NCBI RefSeq assembly: GCF_026013615.1
Contig: NZ_JAPDPI010000003.1
Location: 180,031-244,030, forward strand
DNA from: Plebeiibacterium marinum
Lineage (GTDB): Bacteria > Bacteroidota > Bacteroidia > Bacteroidales > Marinilabiliaceae
Length of the DNA: 64,000 nt
Direction: 5' to 3'
The stretch's first letter is position 1, and the number at the start of each line of letters is the position of its first letter. The position numbers and the translations under genes were made by a program. The notes under the pieces are model-generated. The model saw only the letters and a list, made by a program, of their open reading frames with translations, ran no database searches and had not been told where the DNA came from. Shown here piece by piece: positions 9,146-19,200 of this stretch.

Positions 9146-10711
9146 CTACTCCACATTAAAAAACGTAGCTGACTCCAACTCTACTGATCCTAAACTTGAA
9201 AAAAGCGACAACTTATTAAAAGATGAATCGGGAAACAAAACATTTGTCATGGCTAGTTTTCCTTCATCTACAAATACTTCTACCGAAGAAGCATCAATAA
9301 TGATTTTCATTTTAATTTCATCACCAATCGTATATGGAGCTACATCTTCACTTAAATAATTAGAATCTGTAAATTGTGTATTAATTTTTGTTCTGTCTAT
9401 AAATACCTGTTTTGACAACATATTATAGCCAATCTTAAACTCCTCGTCTGCATCATTTTTTAATAGCAAACCAAAAGCTGTTGTATGACCATTTAATGAT
9501 CCTTTCTGCGGTTTAAAAACAAAATTTAATTCACAGGAACCTAAATCCAGGTCAATATTATTAATATCCGACATCCCGGAAAATAACATCTTATTAATCT
9601 GCATTTTCAATATTTTCGATTCTTCAAATTCCTTAATAGGAAAGGTTGTCAGTTGATATTGATTTTTATCTTTTATAAGTTTTATTTCGCGGGGTAATGT
9701 CATGGCACTTCTCCATTTTTCTGTTGGAACGGTTTGTGCATAAATCCAGTTACTCATCCATCCAATAAACAACCTGCGACCATCTTCTTTAGGAACATCA
9801 GACCATGTTACTCCTGCATAATTATCTTTACCATAATCCAGCCAATCGCTCTCATTCTTTTCCGGAACAAAAGTCTTGCCATCAAATTCCCCTATAAAAT
9901 ACTGCGTTGCAGAACCTCCATTAGGACCACCAGGATTTATACTCATCAACATCACCCATTTAATATCATTAGCACCCTCAACCTGAAGTGGAAACAAATC
10001 CGGACATTCCCAAACACCTCCATGAGCTCCTATTCCCATTCCAAAGTCACTTTCAAAAGACCATGTTTTCAGATCCTTAGAGGAATATATTTTTGCTATA
10101 TCCCCGGCAGCCAATATCATTACCCATTGCTTTGATTCCTCATGCCAGATTACTTTAGGATCCCGAAAATCTCTGATACCAGGATTTGGTAAAACCGGAT
10201 TGTTTTTATACTTCTTCCAAGTTCTTCCTTTATCTAAACTATAAGCAAGTGCCTGATATTGATAATTATTTTTCCCTGCTCTTTCTCCATCTATATTATG
10301 ATATGTATAGATAGCCACCATGGCAGGATTATCTTTTGATCCAAATCCGGTTGTATTTTCCCAGTCAATTACAGCACTCCCTGAAAAAATATATCCAAGT
10401 GAATCAGGACATAATGCTATTGGAAGATGCTCCCAATGCAGCAAATCATTACTTACTGCATGCCCCCAATGCATCGGACCCCAAACCGCACTATCGGGAT
10501 TATGCTGATAAAACAAATGATATTCTCCTTCATAATAAACCATTCCGTTAGGATCATTCATCCAATTAGCCTCAGGCGTAAAATGAAATTGGGGGCGAAA
10601 CTTTTCCGTTTCTATAGTCTCATTGGAAGTTTCAGTTTTCTTACAACTCATTTGTAAAAAACCAATTAAGAAGACAGCTATTACATATGCTATTTTATTT
10701 CTCTTTATCAT
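9146..10711 (-). CDS. GH32 beta-fructosidase (levanase/inulinase-type) lipoprotein
   Basis: A 521-residue enzyme with a lipoprotein signal (lipobox MSC at about residue 23). The five-bladed GH32 catalytic domain shows the nucleophile motif WMNDPNG (Asp53), the transition-state stabiliser FRDP (Asp184) and the acid/base motif WECPD (Glu235). The C-terminal beta-sandwich covers about 370-521. All three catalytic residues are present, so it should hydrolyse fructosyl linkages, releasing fructose from levan or inulin fragments. Exo versus endo cannot be settled from sequence alone; the canonical motifs fit an exo-enzyme. It is the last gene of the fructan block and lies 285 bp after the small sorting-domain gene, so it may also be separately transcribed. 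Confidence 0.95.
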   Translation of the reverse strand: MIKRNKIAYVIAVFLIGFLQMSCKKTETSNETIETEKFRPQFHFTPEANWMNDPNGMVYYEGEYHLFYQHNPDSAVWGPMHWGHAVSNDLLHWEHLPIALCPDSLGYIFSGSAVIDWENTTGFGSKDNPAMVAIYTYHNIDGERAGKNNYQYQALAYSLDKGRTWKKYKNNPVLPNPGIRDFRDPKVIWHEESKQWVMILAAGDIAKIYSSKDLKTWSFESDFGMGIGAHGGVWECPDLFPLQVEGANDIKWVMLMSINPGGPNGGSATQYFIGEFDGKTFVPEKNESDWLDYGKDNYAGVTWSDVPKEDGRRLFIGWMSNWIYAQTVPTEKWRSAMTLPREIKLIKDKNQYQLTTFPIKEFEESKILKMQINKMLFSGMSDINNIDLDLGSCELNFVFKPQKGSLNGHTTAFGLLLKNDADEEFKIGYNMLSKQVFIDRTKINTQFTDSNYLSEDVAPYTIGDEIKMKIIIDASSVEVFVDEGKLAMTNVLFPDSSFNKLSLFSSLGSVELESATFFNVE

Positions 10712-10882
10712 TTTATCACAATTTTATCTTTTACTTAAACTCAATGCATTAGATTATAGATTATAGACTGATTTATATGGTGCTAAATACAGCTTAACAG
10801 GCAATCAAAATAATTTCATCTTTTATCAACCAATCAATACATTATTAAAGTTTAACGAACTATTTAAAACAACACTATTCAT

Positions 10883-10921
10883 ATAACCTGAATTCAAAAC
10901 AGTAATATGAATTCAGGTTAT
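10883..10921. repeat. Perfect 13-bp inverted repeat between the small secreted protein and GH32
   Basis: ATAACCTGAATTC (10883-10895) and its exact complement (10909-10921) are separated by 13 nt. It lies 76 nt past the stop of the 10997-11692 gene in the direction of transcription. No T-run follows on the minus strand, so it may be an RNA-processing or stabilising stem or a weak terminator rather than a strong intrinsic terminator. Confidence 0.45.
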
Positions 10922-10996
10922 AAAATAGATTTAAAGGGACTTGTATCAAAAAACTAAAACTTCCATAATAGAAAACATTAGGGCATCATACCTCTT

Positions 10997-11692
10997 TTAG
11001 TGTATCATTATTTTCTTAACGATGTTACTATCTTCAGTTTCAACTTTAATAATATATAATCCGCTACATAAGGATTGAAAGTCATCCATTGTGAATTCAC
11101 TTCCTACACTCTCAATAGTTTTAATGAATTTCAGGTTACCCTGGATATCATAGATGCTCACTGTCACATCTCCAGTCTCCAATCCTTTTACCATTAATAC
11201 ATTTGATGGATTAACAAAGACCTCAACATTATCTATCTCCATAGATTTAGCACTTGTTGGTGTACAACTGATACATTCACAGGATTCCCAGCTAATAGTT
11301 GGTAGCACTACATCACTTGTAACTTCGTACCAATGCACATTTGTTTGAGTACCGTCCCATGGATTTGTAAAACACGATCCGGTACCTGTTCCTTCAGTTC
11401 CAGTAGATTCATCGCGAAATTCGCAATTCCATCCTACTACTCCTCCGGTTACTTCAAAACGGTAATCAATCCAGCCTTCCTTTTGTACTGTTGTTGACCA
11501 GATATTTGTTCCAGACTCATTTGTTAAAGTAAGTGCTCCACTCCATCCGTTTATGCCACCTCCCATAACTACGGCATCGTAATCAGAACCTGCGTAGGAT
11601 GTCATATCAATTGAAATGGTTACGTTATAGGGTTGTGCATTGACAACAAGACTTAAAACAATAAATGCAAGGGTAAATATTAGATTTTTCAT
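10997..11692 (-). CDS. Small secreted protein: carbohydrate-binding-like beta-sandwich plus type IX secretion sorting tail
   Basis: 231 residues. A signal peptide ends near VVNAQ. Residues about 20-130 form one domain opening with YNVTISIDMTSYAG and containing GGGINGWSG, reminiscent of starch/glycogen-binding-type E-set modules. Four cysteines lie in the linker (SCECISC). The last 75 residues look like a T9SS type A sorting domain: VEVFVNPSNVLMVKG, IYDIQGNLKF, then GLYIIKVETED and a basic end. No catalytic motif was seen. Placed 69 bp after the divergent GH32, it is inferred to be a cell-surface fructan-binding or accessory protein. The family is not recognised with certainty. Confidence 0.75.
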   Translation of the reverse strand: MKNLIFTLAFIVLSLVVNAQPYNVTISIDMTSYAGSDYDAVVMGGGINGWSGALTLTNESGTNIWSTTVQKEGWIDYRFEVTGGVVGWNCEFRDESTGTEGTGTGSCFTNPWDGTQTNVHWYEVTSDVVLPTISWESCECISCTPTSAKSMEIDNVEVFVNPSNVLMVKGLETGDVTVSIYDIQGNLKFIKTIESVGSEFTMDDFQSLCSGLYIIKVETEDSNIVKKIMIH

Positions 11693-11761
11693 TTTTTACT
11701 TTTTAAAAATTAAACATAGATATTGATGTTAGCTAGCTAATTTGTTTTGATGTATTTATAA

Positions 11762-13342
11762 CTAATCTCCAATTTCGTATACAGAGAGATTTGAAACGTC
11801 GATTGTTCCATTATCTACAAAAATGGTCCATGGATTCTTATCCATTTTGTAAATACGGTTGGTAAAGGCAACGTTGTCATTAACATAAACCACACAAATA
11901 GACTTTTCAATGACAATCTTTATATCGAAAACCTTATCATCCGGAACAATAAGGGGAGTAAAATTTAATTCTGTTGTATATGAACCTGTTGAGTAATTTG
12001 CCTCCTTATTCATAAACAGACAGGGCATTGACCACCTGTTAGTGGATGTCAAATCGAAAGCCACAGAATATACTTCAGACAAATCATCACAGGCGCCAAA
12101 AGAAAAACCAAACCCTGAAGATTGTGATGCATCAATGGTTAATTCAATCTTCACGGGAACTGTATTTCTATTAAATAAAGCGTACGATCTTTCATTCTGG
12201 TAATTGAGAACATACGATCCTTCATCACCTGTTACATCTCCCTGAGACTTTATCATTGAGTATTGAGTAGGCGTGTTAAATTTATGATCCACTGCCTCAG
12301 GTATCACTGGATATAACTTTCCGCTTGGTTGTTGAACCAGTTTATGGGTAATTAAACTTCCGGCCCAATCCAGTTCATTATTGCCATTTACAGTTTGTCC
12401 TGTTGAACACCATCCCGAGATATAACGATCAGTACCATTTGAAGCCGTTTTCCCGGCATAGAAATACAACCCGTCAATAGTTTCATGGTGACCACTTGCA
12501 TCTTCACAACGCACCCAAGGACCATCAGGACTATCTGATACTCTGTAAAATGTTTTTCGATGTTCATCCCTGTTAATTCTGGAAAATACCAAATACCATT
12601 TATCACCCATCTTAAAAACATCCGGGCATTCCAAAATCTCAGCATCCGAATTGAAATCAGTTAAAGGAGAAATTAAATCCCAGTTTTCAAGATCCGAGGA
12701 TGAATATCGAATCAACACTCCCTTTCCATCCTTTATAGAAGTAACCAACATTACATACGCCGATCTGGTTGGATCGTAATACACACATGGATCACGGAAA
12801 TTATTTTTATCATATCCATCCGGAGCTTCAAAGGTAAATGAAGGAACTTTAGTGAATGTCTTCATATCAATTGAAGTGGCCAGCATTACCTTCTCTGCTG
12901 GATATAAACTTCCATTGTGCCCCGTATAAAAACCGTAAAGCTTACCCGCTGCATTTTTTATAAAACTTCCGGTTCCTAAATACGCTTCCTGCGAATCAGC
13001 TGTTTCTGTAGGTATTGACTCTGCAAAACCAGTAAATGAGCTATAATCACTTGTTGTAGTATTATAGATTGGGTGTTCAGTAGTTGCACCGTTTCTCCAA
13101 TCCTGCAAATAAAACAAGTAATATTGGTTGTCATCCGAATTAAAATATGGCATTGGATCTCCAACATACCCACTTTGAGGTTTGTAAAAGGTAGAATAAG
13201 CACCACTCTCAACAACTGACCTACATGTTGTTGTTGTGTCTACAACTATAGGAATCTCCTCTGTATCATCTTTCTCATCCTTTGAACAACTTGTGTTTAA
13301 GAATAGAATGAACTGCATTAATAATAGTGGTAGAATCTTCAT
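11762..13342 (-). CDS. Divergent GH32-like lipoprotein, probable surface endo-fructanase
   Basis: 526 residues from the ATG at 13342. The frame opens earlier at a TTG (13390), but only the ATG starts a lipoprotein signal (MKILPLLLMQFILFLNTSC). The catalytic fold is GH32/GH43-like, but the nucleophile motif reads YVGDPMPYF in place of WMNDPNG. The stabiliser motif FRDP and acid/base motif LECPD are intact (Asp62, Asp184 and Glu238 from this start). A C-terminal beta-sandwich follows. In the Bacteroides levan locus a surface endo-levanase sits next to the SGBP-SusD-SusC genes, and this gene has that place, 51 bp after the SGBP. Endo activity is inferred from context and lipid anchoring. Confidence 0.85.
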   Translation of the reverse strand: MKILPLLLMQFILFLNTSCSKDEKDDTEEIPIVVDTTTTCRSVVESGAYSTFYKPQSGYVGDPMPYFNSDDNQYYLFYLQDWRNGATTEHPIYNTTTSDYSSFTGFAESIPTETADSQEAYLGTGSFIKNAAGKLYGFYTGHNGSLYPAEKVMLATSIDMKTFTKVPSFTFEAPDGYDKNNFRDPCVYYDPTRSAYVMLVTSIKDGKGVLIRYSSSDLENWDLISPLTDFNSDAEILECPDVFKMGDKWYLVFSRINRDEHRKTFYRVSDSPDGPWVRCEDASGHHETIDGLYFYAGKTASNGTDRYISGWCSTGQTVNGNNELDWAGSLITHKLVQQPSGKLYPVIPEAVDHKFNTPTQYSMIKSQGDVTGDEGSYVLNYQNERSYALFNRNTVPVKIELTIDASQSSGFGFSFGACDDLSEVYSVAFDLTSTNRWSMPCLFMNKEANYSTGSYTTELNFTPLIVPDDKVFDIKIVIEKSICVVYVNDNVAFTNRIYKMDKNPWTIFVDNGTIDVSNLSVYEIGD

Positions 13343-13393
13343 AATTTCTGTTTTTTTAGCGAACGGGGAAATCCCGTCCGCATATTTCAATTA

Positions 13394-14500
13394 TTACTCT
13401 ATTGGATGAGCTTTCAATTCATCCCAATACATTGTCTGTGTTTCAAAACCTGTTTCAGGAGTATGAGGCATAACAAGAATATTATTAATCACAGCAGTAC
13501 GGTTCTCTGGAATTACAAAGGTTAGCTCTTGCCATTCACCAACATGATCAGCTGAATAGTCGGCATGCAACCAATCCTTGTTAAGTTCACCTGCTTCTTG
13601 TATTTCAAGCTGTACATCTCCAGCAACATCTTTCAATATCATAACTGTTATACTTCCATAAATGGCTGGATCAACATTTACCTGATTGGCATTCCATAGC
13701 ACACCACTTGTCCATGGTCGTCCACCTGCATCAGTTCCATCGTTTGTTCGAAGAAGCGATACACAGGTCGATGTTGAATTAATACCATCTGTTACAGGAT
13801 TTACGGTTCCATTGTTAACTGAACTGGCAATAGATTCCCATGTTGGAGATACATCTTCACCATTGTAAAGTACAAGAATAGGCGTAGGTTCATCTCCGAG
13901 AATGACGGTAACTTCATAATTAAATACAGAACTAAGATAATCCAATGAATACGTTACAGGATTGGTAAAATCAACTGAGGCACCAGCTTCAGGGGCTAAG
14001 GTCGCACCATCTGTATATTCTACAATTGGAATTAATGAAGTAACATCAGTACCTTCTGGTAAATAGATCACAATGGTTTTATTTTGCTCATCGATTGTGG
14101 CCTCTACTGATCCTATTTTAAAACTTGAGATCTTAGCCCTGGCAACATCAACGTTTACCGTATATTTTTGATATAAATCTGAATTTGTTACAGTATATGT
14201 TATATCAAATAAATTTCCATTTGCATCAGCAAAATCAATACTTTCACCGCTACCTGGTGTTATTTCTGCACTACTTGCAATAGTTATATCCGGAGATAAA
14301 CCTGTCAGATCAGAACCTGAAGGAAGAATTACAGAAATTGTTGAGTTCTCTTCATTTATTGTACCCTCTACTCCATTCACAACAAAGGAATGAATACTTG
14401 TATCTCCTGAAAAATCAAGGCTATCTTTGGCATCTTCTTCACAAGAAAATAAAGCTACTGATAACAGGATAATGATAAATTTATAAATATTGGTTTTCAT
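13394..14500 (-). CDS. Surface glycan-binding lipoprotein with two DUF5018-like repeats
   Basis: 368 residues. The lipoprotein signal ends VALFSC. Two tandem DUF5018-like domains (about 30-115 and 120-205) repeat the pattern I-SF-VxGxEGTIxExNxTI, then LPxGxDxTxLxP, then a DF segment. The C-terminal 155 residues form a jelly-roll-like binding module ending MYWDELKAHPIE. No enzyme motif is present. Position immediately after SusD (14 bp) matches the SGBP of the Bacteroides levan locus (BT1761 position). Role: hold fructan at the cell surface. Confidence 0.8.
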   Translation of the reverse strand: MKTNIYKFIIILLSVALFSCEEDAKDSLDFSGDTSIHSFVVNGVEGTINEENSTISVILPSGSDLTGLSPDITIASSAEITPGSGESIDFADANGNLFDITYTVTNSDLYQKYTVNVDVARAKISSFKIGSVEATIDEQNKTIVIYLPEGTDVTSLIPIVEYTDGATLAPEAGASVDFTNPVTYSLDYLSSVFNYEVTVILGDEPTPILVLYNGEDVSPTWESIASSVNNGTVNPVTDGINSTSTCVSLLRTNDGTDAGGRPWTSGVLWNANQVNVDPAIYGSITVMILKDVAGDVQLEIQEAGELNKDWLHADYSADHVGEWQELTFVIPENRTAVINNILVMPHTPETGFETQTMYWDELKAHPIE

Positions 14501-14514
14501 AATAATCTTCGTAA

Positions 14515-16194
14515 TTAAAATCCATAATTTTGCTTATAACTTCCTTTACTGTAGTTTATTTGCTGAATAGGAACAGGCACATACTCATTCTTATTCTTTT
14601 CAAATTCAGCTCCCTGATAATAAGTATGGTCAGTAGCTTCTCCTAAATAGTAAGCATTCATTACTCCATCAGCGATACCCCAACGAACCAGATCAAAGAA
14701 TCTACTGCCTTCCATGGCAAGTTCAAGACGACGCTCCCACCTCAACGCATGACGGGCATAATCCTCAGTCCATACACAATTCACTCCATCCTGATAAGTT
14801 TGAATGTCAATATTTGTTGCAAAACTGATTAATGAAGTACTTACTTTTGCTCTTGTTCTAACCTGATTTATTAAAGGCAGTGCATCTGCAAAATTCCCCA
14901 TTTCAATCAACGCTTCGGCCCTCATCAATAACACATCTGCATAACGAATGATAATGTTATTTTTAGAGTTGGCATACCATGCTCCTGTTTTAACATAATA
15001 GTCACTTGCCGGATCTACATTTTCTTTTAACGAAGAGAAATAACCATACATGTTAGGATTACGAGATTGGTTTTCTTCGTAATTGATATTAGTATATTTA
15101 TATGGTTTTCCGGCAATAGCTACAGTATGGAAAAGTCTTGGATCCACTTTATCTGTACTCTCACTGTAATTTGCATCATTGAATGTATTAAACATTGGTA
15201 AACCGTTTGATGTCTTAAAAGCGTTTACCAAATTCTGACTTGGCTTATTAAAATCACCACCAGGTGTAGGTGTGGTAAGGGCATTACCCATATTTAATCT
15301 TCCATAAGTTGTTCCGTCATCTTGCGAATATTGAACTGCAAATAAAGATTCAGCACCATTTTCATATTCTCCTGGTAAAAAGTTGTAGGCGAAATCATTT
15401 TCCAGTTTATAAGGAGAAGTCATCACAAAGGCAGTTAAATCCAATACCTTTTGTAAATCATCCTGATCTATTGAAACCACATTATGCATCTCATCCTGTC
15501 TGTAAGCTTTGTATAGATAAACTTTAGCAAGGTATGCTGCAGCTGCATATTTGTTAGCACGGCCTACTTCATCCTGTTCTTCAGGTAGATTATTGTAGGC
15601 ATATTCAAAGTCATCAGCTATTTTTTGCCATAATTCATCATTTGTATAAGCAACATTTGAAAGGCTTGAAATATCTTCAGCTGACATAGTTTCTTCTACA
15701 AAAGGAACCATTTTAAATATGATCTTCTGAATAAAATGCATATGCCCACGTAGAAAACGCATTTCTGCTGTTCTGACTTTCTTCTTAGACATATCATCTT
15801 CACTGATTTTATTGAGCAGACTTAGGGCAAAATTAGCTCTTGAAATAGCCACATAATTTCTGTACCAGAATACATCTGTATACCAGGTTTCATTACCAAT
15901 TGAAGGCGAGCTGATTTCAAGGAAGTGCAAAAAGTCACCGTCATTTTGATCGTTACCACCCTTATAAGCATCATCAGATCTGACATTACCATAGTTCCAT
16001 AAACTTAATGGACGGTTGATTTCATCATTTCCTATTGCTGCATAGGCAGATATTACCTCATTTTCAATTTGCTCTGCACCGGTCAGGTTGTCTTCTGTCA
16101 GTGTTCCGTAAGATGGTACTTCTAAAAAGTCATCACACGACACCAGATTTAAAGCAATTAGTGAAATGAATATTAATTTATATGTTCGTTTCAT
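14515..16194 (-). CDS. SusD-like fructan-binding outer-membrane lipoprotein
   Basis: 559 residues. Lipoprotein signal LIALNLVSCDD; SusD/RagB helical features (KKKVRTAEMRFLRGHMHF, then VRTRAKV and ERRLELAMEGSRFFDLVRWG); ends in the typical aromatic tail KQNYGF. It follows SusC by 24 bp and is the binding lid of that transporter. It is strongly similar to the partial SusD at 1-1126. Confidence 0.95.
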   Translation of the reverse strand: MKRTYKLIFISLIALNLVSCDDFLEVPSYGTLTEDNLTGAEQIENEVISAYAAIGNDEINRPLSLWNYGNVRSDDAYKGGNDQNDGDFLHFLEISSPSIGNETWYTDVFWYRNYVAISRANFALSLLNKISEDDMSKKKVRTAEMRFLRGHMHFIQKIIFKMVPFVEETMSAEDISSLSNVAYTNDELWQKIADDFEYAYNNLPEEQDEVGRANKYAAAAYLAKVYLYKAYRQDEMHNVVSIDQDDLQKVLDLTAFVMTSPYKLENDFAYNFLPGEYENGAESLFAVQYSQDDGTTYGRLNMGNALTTPTPGGDFNKPSQNLVNAFKTSNGLPMFNTFNDANYSESTDKVDPRLFHTVAIAGKPYKYTNINYEENQSRNPNMYGYFSSLKENVDPASDYYVKTGAWYANSKNNIIIRYADVLLMRAEALIEMGNFADALPLINQVRTRAKVSTSLISFATNIDIQTYQDGVNCVWTEDYARHALRWERRLELAMEGSRFFDLVRWGIADGVMNAYYLGEATDHTYYQGAEFEKNKNEYVPVPIQQINYSKGSYKQNYGF

Positions 16195-16218
16195 GATTTT
16201 TGATTTTTGATTTAGTTC

Positions 16219-19200
16219 TTAAAATGAGATGTTCATACCAACTGTAAAAGATGTGGAGATTGGGTAAGCCAAAGCAGGGTTTTCAGGATCCAATCCGGTA
16301 AAATCTTTACTCTTAATAGTCATCAAGTTTTGTCCGCTGACATACAATCTGGCTTTCGATAATTTCATTTTCGACAATAAATCTTTAGGTAACGAATAAC
16401 CCAGCTGAATAAGTCTCAATTTCAAGTAAGAACCGTTCTCAACATAATATGAAAAAGTTCGCTTTTCATTATTTAAATCACTGTACGATAGTGCCGGTAT
16501 ATCTGAACCTGTGTTTGTAGGACTCCATGCGTCTAATACTCTGGTTCCCTTATTTGAACCTAATTCATCCACAGCCCAAAAATCTGTAAAACGCTTTACC
16601 GAATTATAAACATCAATACCATAAACTCCCTGCAAAAATGCAGTCATATCAAAGCCTTTCCAACCCAATGCGATATTCAAACCATATTCAAAATCAGGAT
16701 GTGGATTTCCGATCCAGGCTCTGTCATTTTCATCAATAACCTCATCGTCATTCATGTTTTTATATCTGATTCGGCCAAGTCCTTTTCCTGTTTGAGTCAC
16801 ATAATTATCCACCTCATCTTGCGATTGAAATAATCCATCAGCTACATATCCATAGAAAGAATTCAAAGGTCGTCCCAAGATATTATCAGTAGTTCCATTT
16901 CCTCCATAGCTATTCACTACACTTTCCGGCAGCTTTGTAATTTTATTTCTATAGCCCGAAAAGTTTGCATTGATATCATATGACAAACCAAACGATGTTT
17001 CACTTCTGTATCCAATAGCCAGTTCCAAACCTTTATTCTCCATTGAAGCACCATTCACCCAATGGTCACCACCTTCACCAATTGCGCCTAAGTACGGAGG
17101 TTTTACAAGAATGTCTTCTGTGTTTTTTAAATACGCTTCAATACTTCCGTAAATAGCCTGATTATAGAATCCAAAATCAAGACCAATGTTAGTTTGAGTT
17201 GTTGTTTCCCACTTGATTTCGTCGTTGGCTCTTTGAGTCAGCGAATATCCTGAAGGCAATATTCCTGAGTTAGAACCAGTGATATCGTAAGCAGTACCTG
17301 TATTAATACCAGCTCCGGTTTCGCCAATATAATTCGCATAAATCAATGTTCTGTTGGCATAGTTATCTATTTCCTGATTACCAGTTTGTCCCCAACCCAC
17401 TCTAAGTTTCAGGTTTGAAATAATTCCTTGTGTCCCAGCCATAAAACCTTCCTGATCAATACGCCATCCGGCAGAAAAAGCAGGAAAAGTTGCATATCGG
17501 TTATCTTTACCAAACCTTGAAGAACCATCACGACGCATGGTTACTGAAGCCAGATATTTATCAGCAAAACCGTAATCAATCTTTCCAAAAAATGAGTTTA
17601 AAGTATATCCTGTTGAACCACCTGTAGCATACATTTCGCCAACTCCAGCATCAGGCCACATATAATCAGGATCTTCAACTTCGTAGGTTCTTCTTTCTGC
17701 AGAAAAGTTGATGTCAGAATTATCAATCATTTCTGTACCCAGTAAAAACGAGAATCGACTGTTGTTAAGTTGTACTACATAATTTACAGTATTGGTCCAG
17801 TTCCATTTCATTGAATGACTTTGTATCATTTTTGAAGAAGTAAGGTCTGATCCTAACCTTCCGGTAAAACTATAGGTAAGAACACGTTGATAATAATTAG
17901 AATAATCAAGACCAAAACTACTTTTAATATGAAGGTTTTTAATCGGCTGGATATCAATGTATGCATTACCAAATAATCGCCAGTAGCTATACGGATTATC
18001 TTTATTCGCATCCAATATTCTGGCAGGATTGTCCCTGTCTCTCATACCTGATGTTACACTTCCCCAATCTCCATCAACAGTTTTTACAGGCATCACAGGA
18101 AGTGATAATATTGCCAAATCAAGTACTCCTCCTGGAGTTTGCAACTCTGATGTATTGTTGATAGTCAGGTTTTCTCCAATGGTAATTAAATCTCCTAAAA
18201 TTTTTCTACTAGTATTAATACGAGAAGAAAAACGTTTAAAGTAAGTCTCATTAACGGTACCTTTATTATCGTAATATCCTAATGAAAAGAAATTATTTGA
18301 TTTATCAGTTCCATTACTGATCGACAAGTTGTATGATTGTGCAAATCCAGGACGGGTAATTTCATTAAACCAATCTGTATCAGATGTCAACATGGTATTC
18401 GTTCCGTCTCTTGCATCAATATACTTAGGTAACTTCATTCCATTTAAAATAGCATTACCACTATTATCGTACTCATAATCATACACATATCCAATCTGGT
18501 TATTATTAGGATCAACACCACTGTTTATCATGGCCTGCCATTGAGCCTGTCCAAACTGTTTGGTATTCAGCATATCTATAATCTCTCCATACTGAGAAAA
18601 GGTTTGAAACATGTCAAAATTAACTTTGGTTTTTCCTTCTTTTCCTTGTTTAGTTGTAATGATAATCACACCATTTCCGGCTCTTGAACCATAAATACTG
18701 GCAGCAGAAGCATCTCTAAGCACCTGTATGCTTTTAATATCAGAAGGATTCAGTTCATGCATTCCACCTTTTGTAGGCACTCCATCAATTACATACAAGG
18801 GATCATTATTATTTAATGTACCGATACCCCTGATTCTAACAGTTGATGATCCACTAGGATTGCCATCGCCACTAATATTAACACCAGGGATTCTACCTTG
18901 CATGGCTTTAATCGGGTTGTTCTCTCCCTGCTTCATAATTTCGTCAACCTCAACAATTGAGACAGCTCCTGTTAAATCAGCAATTTTTTCAGAGGTATAT
19001 CCAGTAACAACAACTTCATCCAAACCTACTAAATCACTTTTCATATCAACATTGATAATTAATTCATTACCAACAGTAATGGTTTGGGTAACCATTCCAA
19101 TAAATGAAAATTCGAGTTGGGCACTTGGTTTCACCTGTAAAGTGAAATTTCCGTTAATATCAGTAATTGTTCCATTTGTTGTTCCAATTTCCACAACAGT

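Noticed and set aside
13343..13390. Longer start (TTG) for the divergent GH32
   Set aside because: The extra 16 residues are not signal-like; the ATG at 13342 starts a clean lipoprotein signal.
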